Shown piece by piece: positions 1 through 7,148 of a stretch of 7,148 nt of DNA. The notes below the pieces were generated by a model, which made no database searches, was not told where the DNA came from, and saw only the letters and a program-made list of their open reading frames with translations. The position numbers were made by a program, and so were the translations under genes. Within the stretch, counting starts at the first letter, position 1. Each line of letters begins with the position of its first letter. Location: assembly GCA_964434575.1 (NCBI GenBank), contig CAYSWB010000037.1:1-7148 (forward strand), read 5' to 3'. The DNA comes from DAORHV01 sp964434575 (lineage in GTDB: Bacteria; Patescibacteriota; Gracilibacteria; Peribacterales; Peribacteraceae).

Positions 1-2720
<2,720 letters not shown>

Positions 2721-2772
2721 TCCAGTTCTCCCTTTACTCCCGCTTACTCACCCTCTACCATTACAGCCCCGT

Positions 2773-3192
2773 ATGCCTACCGTTAACCAGCTCATCCGCC
2801 GCTCGCGCCGTTCCGTGCGCCGCCGGACCAAGGCCCCCAACCTCCAGTACACGTGGAACTCCCTCAAGATGGTCCGCGTGAAACTCCGCCACGGCGCCCC
2901 CGTGAAGCGCGGCGTATGTCTGAAGGTCACCACCATGACGCCGAAGAAGCCGAACTCCGCTCTGCGCAAGATCGCCCGTGTCCGCCTGACCAACGGCGAA
3001 GAGATCACCGCCTACATCATGGGCGAGGGTCACAACCTCCAGGAACACTCCGTCGTGCTCGTCCGCGGTGGCCGCGTGAAAGACTTGCCGGGTGTCCGCT
3101 ACCACATCGTCCGCGGCGTGCTGGACTGCGAAGGCGTCCGCGACCGCAAGCAGGGCCGCTCGCTCTACGGAGCCAAGCGCCCCAAGAAGTAA
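2773..3192 (+). CDS. rpsL: 30S ribosomal protein S12
   Basis: Decoding-centre protein of the small ribosomal subunit, 139 residues. ATG at 2773 gives the canonical MPTVNQLIR start; the frame is open upstream to 2680 but that stretch overlaps rpoC and is Pro-rich nonsense. Residues about 23-42 form an insert relative to the 124-residue E. coli form, as in Firmicutes and, from memory, CPR S12. Key motifs are TPKKPNSALRK (residues 56-66; K58/K59 sit at the E. coli K42/K43 streptomycin-contact positions) and GRVKDLPGVRYH (100-111; K103 matches E. coli K87, D104 is the Asp methylthiolated by RimO where that enzyme exists). These residues are the usual streptomycin-sensitive type. Val44 replaces the common Gln in PQKRGVC, and Met83 replaces Pro in AYIPGEGHN. 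No Shine-Dalgarno precedes the start; the leader is pyrimidine-rich. Probably cotranscribed with rpoC. Confidence 0.98.
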   Translation: MPTVNQLIRRSRRSVRRRTKAPNLQYTWNSLKMVRVKLRHGAPVKRGVCLKVTTMTPKKPNSALRKIARVRLTNGEEITAYIMGEGHNLQEHSVVLVRGGRVKDLPGVRYHIVRGVLDCEGVRDRKQGRSLYGAKRPKK

Positions 3193-3225
3193 TCCTCCCC
3201 ACCCTGATTTCTCTTTCTTAGACTT

Positions 3226-3681
3226 ATGGCTACCCGCCCGAAAGCATTTATCCCCCAGGCCTCCGACCCGCTCGTCGAGAAGTTCATCAACTGTCTTATG
3301 AAGCAGGGCAAGAAGTCGATCGCCCGCGGCATCTTCGCCGACGCGATGGCCGTCATCAAGACGCGCACCAAGGAAGAGCCGATGGACGTCTTCAACAAGG
3401 CTCTCCTGAACACCACGCCGCTCGTCGAGGTCCGCCCCAAGCGCATCGCCGGAGCCGTGTACCAGGTGCCGACCGAAGTCACCGCCAAGCGCCAGCAGTC
3501 GCTGTCCATCCGCTGGATCCTGACCGCCGCCCGCGACCGCAAGGGCGTGCCGATGGCCCAGAAGCTGGCCATGGAACTTTTGGACGCCGCTTCCGAGCAG
3601 GGTGCCGCCGTGAAGAAGAAGGAAGACGTCTTCAAGATGGCGCAGGCCAACAAGGCCTTTGCGCACTTCGCGAAGATGTAG
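3226..3681 (+). CDS. rpsG: 30S ribosomal protein S7
   Basis: Primary 16S rRNA-binding protein that organises assembly of the 30S head; 151 residues, within the family's usual length. Recognisable blocks are LVEKFINCLMKQGKKSIA (residues 16-33), the beta-hairpin VEVRPKRIAGAVYQVPTEV (67-85), IRWILTAAR (95-103), and AVKKKEDVFKMAQANKAFAH (128-147). The N-terminal arm before the GKKS motif is about six residues shorter than in E. coli, and the C-terminus ends AFAHFAKM rather than AFAHYRW. ATG at 3226 is the only sensible start. It lies 33 bp after rpsL, preceded by TTTCTCTTTCTTA instead of a Shine-Dalgarno sequence. It is the last gene of the rpoC-rpsL-rpsG unit, since an intrinsic terminator follows 23 bp after its TAG stop. 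Confidence 0.98.
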   Translation: MATRPKAFIPQASDPLVEKFINCLMKQGKKSIARGIFADAMAVIKTRTKEEPMDVFNKALLNTTPLVEVRPKRIAGAVYQVPTEVTAKRQQSLSIRWILTAARDRKGVPMAQKLAMELLDAASEQGAAVKKKEDVFKMAQANKAFAHFAKM

Positions 3682-3704
3682 TTCTTACCATCAGCAAGCA
3701 ATCC

Positions 3705-3727
3705 AAGAGCCCCTCCGGGGCTCTTTT
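3705..3727 (+). terminator. Intrinsic terminator after rpsG
   Basis: A perfect 9-bp stem (AAGAGCCCC at 3705-3713 pairing with GGGGCTCTT at 3717-3725) closes a TCC loop and runs into a short T tract (3724-3727). It lies 23 bp after the rpsG stop codon and should end the rpoBC-rpsL-rpsG transcript. The T run is only four long, so some readthrough is possible. Confidence 0.88.
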
Positions 3728-3756
3728 GACATATCTTTAAATTGTTGTTTTATATT
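3726..3756 (+). promoter_or_regulatory. Possible second, upstream promoter overlapping the rpsG terminator tail
   Basis: A perfect -35 consensus TTGACA lies at 3726-3731, starting inside the terminator's T tract. The best -10 partners are TATATT at 3751-3756 (19 bp spacer) or TTATAT at 3750-3755 (18 bp spacer). The spacing is longer than ideal, so this could be a weak tandem promoter or just the AT-rich upstream element of the promoter at 3755-3782. Confidence 0.35.
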
Positions 3757-3782
3757 GACGGCAGCGGCGAAATCCGTATACT
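3755..3782 (+). promoter_or_regulatory. Sigma70-type promoter of the surface protein gene
   Basis: TTGACG at 3755-3760 (-35) and TATACT at 3777-3782 (-10) are separated by 16 bp. The predicted transcription start near 3789 gives a leader of roughly 27 nt before the ATG at 3816. The -10 is followed by a GC-rich stretch, GGCCCGG, and preceded by an AT-rich tract (about 3724-3756) that stands out in this GC-rich window and could act as an UP element. The block TATACTGGCCCGG recurs with one change upstream of fusA. Confidence 0.75.
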
Positions 3783-3815
3783 GGCCCGGTACCTCTTCAC
3801 GTAAACCCCTTTTCT

Positions 3816-6374
3816 ATGCAGAAGTTTGCCTCGCTCGCATTGTCCATGGGAGCCGTCTTCGCCGTGCTCGTCGGACTGCCGTCCGTCGGTTCGGCCCAGA
3901 CCTTGCCTCCCTTCGTGCAGCTGAACGCCGTGACCATCGTGGGAACCAACACCGTGCGGGTTGAGTACAAGAAGAACTTCACCACCTGCGCCCACCTGAA
4001 GCTCGCCTCCAACAACCAGCTCGTTCACACCCAGAACATCTTCTGCGGCAACTCCGGCCCCGTCATCGCCGCCAAAACCCAGTTCACCGCCGCGCTCGTC
4101 CCGGGTGCCCGCGTGAAACTGTGCCACGGCAACAACGGCAACATCTGCAGCGCCATCGTCGTCGTGGGCACCGCTCCGGCCGCCGCCACGCTGTCCGAAG
4201 TACGGATCATCGGCGACACCGTCAACGTCACCTACAGCAAGAACTTCGCCGCCTGCGGCCAGCTCCGGACGTCCGGCAACGCCATCCTGCATACCGTGAA
4301 TCCGTTTTGCGTGCAGGCCGGCACCGTCACCGCTCCCAAGAGCTACTTCACGAATGCACTCATCGCCGGCGCTTCGGTGAAGATGTGTGAGCCCGGCACC
4401 CAGGTGTGCAGCGGCCTCGTCACCGTCCAGGGCGGCACCGCCGACCAGGTCACGCTGCAGAGCGTGGTCATCTCGGGCCCGAACGTGACCGTGAGCTACT
4501 CCAAGAACTTCCCCACTTGCGCCCACCTTCTGCTGGCTTCCAACAGCCAGATCCTTCACGTCCAGAACCATTTCTGCCAGAACGCAGGCCCCGTCACTCA
4601 GCCGCGCACGTCGTTCAACGCCGCGCTGGTTTCCGGCGCCCGCGTGAAGCTGTGCCATGGCAACAACTACGGCGTCTGCAGCGCGGTTGTCACCGTCACC
4701 GAGACCACGCCCCCGGCCGAGAACGAGCTGACCGTGACCGTGAAGTCCGGCCCGTCGTCCGACATCGCCGTAAAAAATGAGAAGAACATCCGCATGCTCG
4801 GCTTCGAGGCCCGTGCCGACAACGAAGATGTGTTCATCACCCAGTATGTATTCGATGCCCAGGCCGGCAGCCTGATCAACGCTCAGAACTACCGCCTGTG
4901 GGTGGACACCGACTTCAACGGTTCCGTGGACACCATCCTGCAGTCCGGCGTCGTCGCCCAGAACGGCAAGGTGACTTTCGCCCAGCTCACTGGCGGCGGA
5001 TACGTCGTCCAGGCGACCCGCACCGTATTGTTTGAGGTCCGTGCCGACGTGGTCGCTTCGTTGGCCGCCCCCGCATCGCTCCAGCTGAAATTCGCCACCG
5101 GCCAGACGGACTACATCCTGGCCGAGCGCGTTGCCACCGGCGCCCCGTTCAATGGTATCAAGACCGACGGCGTTTGCGCCTCCATCTGCACCGTCACCGT
5201 GACCACCGTGCCGTCCACGTCGTGGAGCTTCGTGAGCCAGGGCGACCTGTTCGTCACCAAGTCTTCCACCCCCCTGCGTGAGCGCCAGCTGCTCGGCGGC
5301 ACGCTCGGCGAGTCCGTCCTGAACCTGACCTTCCGCGCCCAGAACGAAAACATCGACGTCACGCTCATTACCATCCTCAACGGCGGCGGCGTGTCCGGCT
5401 TGGATCGCTTCGAGCTCTTCCGCGCCGGCGAGACCACACCGTTCGCCACCGCCACCGTCGGCGGTTGCGGAGCCGGTTACGGCGCCAACGCCTTCTGTGC
5501 CCGCATGCAGAATCGCCAGTTTGTGGTTCCGGAGGGCCAGAACGTGAACGTGCTCGTCCGCCCGCGCATCAAGACCGACACCGACGGAGCCGTCAGCGGC
5601 CAGATCGTGGACGCCCAGATCGTCGACCTCATCGGCGCCGACGACATCGCGGCCCGCGGCGACGCTTCGTCCAACAACCTGCTTCCCAACGACGCCGATG
5701 CCTTGGCTGAAGGAGAAGTGTTCCTGGGCCGTGACACGGCCGGATCGAACCTTTCCATCCTCGGCAAGGTGAACGACATCGTCCTGTCCAAGGTCGTCGC
5801 CATCGCCAATGCCAACCCGGATGCCAACGGCACCGCCATCCCGACCGGCACGAATCGTACCTTCGCGGTGTTCAAGCTCACGGCTGCCGCAAACAACAAT
5901 CTGAAGAACGGCATCAACAAGTTCACGCTGTCGGGAATCATCCTGAACGTGAACGCCACCAACGTGGCCATGGACTCGACCGGCTTCAGGTTCTACAACA
6001 GGGCCGATTCGACCACCAAGGCCTTCTGCAAGCCTATCAACGCCGCAGGCACCGCGCTGACCGGCACCGTCACCGGCACGTTCTTCGTCCTGTGCCCCGC
6101 GCTGCAGGGAGCGGGCGTGAACACCGAGATCGGTTCGGGCACCGACGAAACGTTCGCGCTGGAGGGCGCCATCACCAATGCCAAGATCAGTTCCACGCAG
6201 TCCTCCCTGCTCCAGGGTTCGCTGCAGAACTTCTCCGACCGCGCGCTGTCCGGATTCTCTCCGGCCGGCAGCCACGTGCTCTGGATCGACAAGGACGCGA
6301 CCTTCCCGCAGAACTCGTTCCGTTGGATCGAGTTTCTTGAGACGACCGTGAACTCCACGGCGTACCAGGACTAA
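3816..6374 (+). CDS. Secreted cysteine-repeat, beta-sandwich surface protein
   Basis: An 852-residue exported protein of unknown function, probably part of the cell surface or S-layer-like coat. Residues 1-27 are a signal peptide (Lys3, hydrophobic core, GSA|Q cleavage). Three tandem repeats of 88-89 residues follow at about 36-117, 126-204 and 214-294, each with four Cys (58/77/103/111, 147/165/191/198, 235/254/280/288) and a Y-x-K-N-F-x-x-C motif. After a Pro/Glu linker come two beta-rich domains (about 305-430 and 490-600) of the kind seen in CPR exported proteins, the first with a calcium-loop-like DxDxNGxxD at 364-372. A third Asn/Thr-rich domain spans about 652-815. The end is a W-x-D...F-x-W-x-E...S-T-x-Y tail (823-850). 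There is no LPXTG motif and no C-terminal membrane helix. The gene has its own promoter and terminator but no Shine-Dalgarno sequence. The CPR-type domain assignment is from memory; adhesion or coat formation is inference. Confidence 0.9.
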   Translation: MQKFASLALSMGAVFAVLVGLPSVGSAQTLPPFVQLNAVTIVGTNTVRVEYKKNFTTCAHLKLASNNQLVHTQNIFCGNSGPVIAAKTQFTAALVPGARVKLCHGNNGNICSAIVVVGTAPAAATLSEVRIIGDTVNVTYSKNFAACGQLRTSGNAILHTVNPFCVQAGTVTAPKSYFTNALIAGASVKMCEPGTQVCSGLVTVQGGTADQVTLQSVVISGPNVTVSYSKNFPTCAHLLLASNSQILHVQNHFCQNAGPVTQPRTSFNAALVSGARVKLCHGNNYGVCSAVVTVTETTPPAENELTVTVKSGPSSDIAVKNEKNIRMLGFEARADNEDVFITQYVFDAQAGSLINAQNYRLWVDTDFNGSVDTILQSGVVAQNGKVTFAQLTGGGYVVQATRTVLFEVRADVVASLAAPASLQLKFATGQTDYILAERVATGAPFNGIKTDGVCASICTVTVTTVPSTSWSFVSQGDLFVTKSSTPLRERQLLGGTLGESVLNLTFRAQNENIDVTLITILNGGGVSGLDRFELFRAGETTPFATATVGGCGAGYGANAFCARMQNRQFVVPEGQNVNVLVRPRIKTDTDGAVSGQIVDAQIVDLIGADDIAARGDASSNNLLPNDADALAEGEVFLGRDTAGSNLSILGKVNDIVLSKVVAIANANPDANGTAIPTGTNRTFAVFKLTAAANNNLKNGINKFTLSGIILNVNATNVAMDSTGFRFYNRADSTTKAFCKPINAAGTALTGTVTGTFFVLCPALQGAGVNTEIGSGTDETFALEGAITNAKISSTQSSLLQGSLQNFSDRALSGFSPAGSHVLWIDKDATFPQNSFRWIEFLETTVNSTAYQD
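3921..4166 (+). repeat. Cysteine repeat 1 of 3 in the surface protein
   Basis: Encodes residues 36-117. Cys at 58, 77, 103 and 111, with KNFTTCAHL, HTQNIFC and ARVKLCHGNN motifs. Aligned by hand from Y51 to V117 against the third repeat, 45 of 67 positions are identical, so repeats 1 and 3 are closer to each other than either is to repeat 2. Confidence 0.85.
4191..4427 (+). repeat. Cysteine repeat 2 of 3 in the surface protein
   Basis: Encodes residues 126-204, with Cys at 147, 165, 191 and 198. It is the divergent copy: one residue shorter between the first two Cys and one shorter between the last two, and CEPGTQVC replaces the CHGNN segment. The YSKNF, NPFC and GASVK landmarks are kept. 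Confidence 0.85.
4455..4697 (+). repeat. Cysteine repeat 3 of 3 in the surface protein
   Basis: Encodes residues 214-294, with Cys at 235, 254, 280 and 288 and motifs YSKNFPTCAHL, VQNHFC and ARVKLCHGNN. It is nearly identical to repeat 1 around the third Cys at the DNA level too, suggesting duplication or gene conversion between copies. It is followed by the TTPPAENE linker to the beta-sandwich region. Confidence 0.85.
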
Positions 6375-6396
6375 TCCACGCATCCCGCTTCGTCCG

Positions 6397-6421
6397 AAAA
6401 CGCCCCGCAAGGGGCGTTTTT
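6397..6421 (+). terminator. Intrinsic terminator after the surface protein gene
   Basis: AAAACGCCCC (6397-6406) pairs perfectly with GGGGCGTTTT (6411-6420) around a GCAA (GNRA) tetraloop, and the T run continues to 6421. It lies 22 bp after the TAA stop. This isolates the surface gene as its own transcript. The A run on the 5' arm could let it work in both directions. Confidence 0.93.
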
Positions 6422-6423
6422 CG

Positions 6424-6452
6424 TTGCCTGCGCGATCGGTCATCCCTAGCAT
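6424..6452 (+). promoter_or_regulatory. Weak candidate promoter of the small acidic gene
   Basis: TTGCCT (6424-6429) and TAGCAT (6447-6452) each match four of six consensus bases with an ideal 17-bp spacer. A start at about 6459 would put the ATG at 6461 almost at the 5' end, giving a leaderless or near-leaderless mRNA. Some promoter is expected here because a strong terminator lies just upstream, but these hexamers are weak. Confidence 0.3.
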
Positions 6453-6460
6453 TCGCGCCT

Positions 6461-6787
6461 ATGGCCGAAACGCCGAAAACGTACGAGTACCGGGTCGAAA
6501 CGGGCAGCCGCTTTTCGTGGGATTCCGGACCGGATGAAGCCCGCTTCCGCTTGGAGGTTGTAATGCTGTTGCTGGGGGAGGGGATACAACCTGCATCCAT
6601 GGGAGAAGACGGCAATGGCCGTGTGCTGGATGACGAACATGTCTTCGGGGATTTCCTCGTGAGGCTGACGGAGGATCAGGCCGAGCGTTTGCGCGAGTTG
6701 CTCGCCCAGGCGGCGGGCGAAGCGTTCCCGTACGAAGACCGCCAACGGCTGGTGGTACGCGCCGACCAAGACGATCTGCGGGACTAG
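6461..6787 (+). CDS. Small acidic protein of unknown function
   Basis: A 108-residue protein that I do not recognise. It has 25 Asp/Glu against 13 Lys/Arg (12 of them Arg), no Cys, no signal peptide and no membrane helix, so it is probably a soluble cytoplasmic protein. Visible segments are a polar N-terminus (KTYEYRVETGSRFSW), a short hydrophobic stretch (RLEVVMLLLGEGI, about 30-42), an acidic Gly-rich middle, an amphipathic helix (LTEDQAERLRELLAQAAGEA, about 69-88) and a charged tail ending DDLRD. Codon use is less biased than in the ribosomal genes, with more TTG, GGG and A/T-ending codons, which fits low expression. ATG at 6461 is preferred by position 40 bp past the upstream terminator; no Shine-Dalgarno is present. 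Reading as a real gene rests on codon pattern and placement; an open minus-strand frame overlaps it but looks less coding. Confidence 0.68.
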   Translation: MAETPKTYEYRVETGSRFSWDSGPDEARFRLEVVMLLLGEGIQPASMGEDGNGRVLDDEHVFGDFLVRLTEDQAERLRELLAQAAGEAFPYEDRQRLVVRADQDDLRD

Positions 6788-6790
6788 TCC

Positions 6791-6825
6791 GGACGGCCCG
6801 CAAAAGGCCTTTCGCGGCCTTGTCC
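6791..6825 (+). terminator. Imperfect hairpin after the small gene (possible terminator without T tract)
   Basis: GGAC (6791-6794) pairs with GTCC (6822-6825), GGCC (6795-6798) with GGCC (6816-6819) leaving a TT bulge, then GC/GC and AAA/TTT pairs close an AGGCC loop. About 13 pairs form in total. It starts just after the TAG stop at 6785-6787, itself inside the palindrome GGACTAGTCC (6781-6790). No T run follows, so termination is uncertain; it may stabilise the mRNA 3' end or block readthrough into fusA. Confidence 0.4.
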
Positions 6826-6838
6826 AATTCCCTATACT
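6810..6838 (+). promoter_or_regulatory. fusA promoter
   Basis: TATACT at 6833-6838 is a good -10, followed by GCCCCGG. The 13-bp block TATACTGCCCCGG matches the one at the surface gene promoter (3777-3789) at 12 positions. The -35 is poor: TTTCGC (6810-6815, 17 bp spacer) or TTCGCG (6811-6816, 16 bp). The predicted start is near 6845, giving a leader of about 58 nt. The -35 region lies inside the hairpin at 6791-6825. Confidence 0.55.
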
Positions 6839-6856
6839 GCCCCGGCAGCCTGATTT

Positions 6857-6880
6857 AGGGCGAGCGCCCTCGGGCGTTTT
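6857..6880 (+). promoter_or_regulatory. Overlapping hairpins in the fusA leader (attenuator-like)
   Basis: Two structures share sequence and cannot form together. Hairpin A pairs AGGGC (6857-6861) with GCCCT (6866-6870) around GAGC. Hairpin B pairs CGCC (6865-6868) with GGCG (6873-6876) around CTCG, extended by a G-U and an A-U pair (6863-6864 with 6877-6878), and runs into TTTT (6877-6880). B has terminator form but a short stem. Whether it acts as a switch is inference. Confidence 0.35.
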
Positions 6881-6902
6881 CATACATTTTCTCTCTACCG
6901 GT

Positions 6903-7148
<246 letters not shown>

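Noticed and set aside
3816..6374. Sortase (LPXTG) or lipoprotein anchoring of the surface protein
   Set aside because: No LPXTG-like motif, C-terminal hydrophobic helix or basic tail is present, and the signal peptide ends in GSA|Q with no lipobox Cys.
3750..6452. A 900-codon open frame on the minus strand opposite the surface protein gene, longer than the sense gene itself
   Set aside because: Its product is monotonous in Gly, Asp, His, Val and Arg without hydrophobic core or motifs. GC-rich third positions on the + strand remove minus-strand stops. Signal peptide, promoter and terminator all support the + strand gene.

Overview
The window is about 7.1 kb of GC-rich bacterial chromosome; codon third positions are almost all G or C. 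All genes lie on the + strand. It contains the 3' two thirds of rpoC (RNA polymerase beta'), rpsL (S12), rpsG (S7), a large secreted surface protein, a small acidic protein of unknown function, and the first 82 codons of fusA (EF-G). Protein features suggest a Candidate Phyla Radiation (Patescibacteria) bacterium. S12 carries the long-form insert, beta' lacks the proteobacterial trigger-loop insertion, the EF-G N-terminus looks CPR-like, and the surface protein has the build of CPR exported beta-sandwich proteins. This placement rests on remembered family features, not a search, and a GC-rich CPR lineage is a moderate-confidence inference.

Layout. Positions 1-3681 are the end of an rpoBC-rpsL-rpsG transcription unit. 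Gaps are short (52 and 32-33 bp), no internal terminator is visible, and the unit closes with a clear intrinsic terminator at 3705-3727. Positions 3728-3815 hold an AT-rich promoter region with one good sigma70-type promoter and a possible second one overlapping it. Positions 3816-6374 encode an 852-residue exported protein: signal peptide, three four-cysteine repeats, then two or three beta-sandwich-like domains and a distinctive C-terminal tail. A strong GNRA-loop terminator follows at 6397-6421. Positions 6461-6787 encode the small acidic protein. Positions 6788-6902 hold an imperfect hairpin, a promoter -10 nearly identical to that of the surface gene, and two overlapping hairpins in the fusA leader. 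fusA runs off the end of the window.

How the genes relate. rpoC, rpsL, rpsG and fusA are the classic transcription and translation neighbourhood (the str operon), but here fusA is split from rpsG by about 3.2 kb carrying an unrelated, separately transcribed surface protein and an orphan gene. None of the five visible start codons has a Shine-Dalgarno sequence; the leaders are mostly pyrimidine-rich. None of the five visible genes ends in TGA. The most interesting material is the cysteine-repeat surface protein, the shared promoter motif, and the attenuator-like fusA leader.
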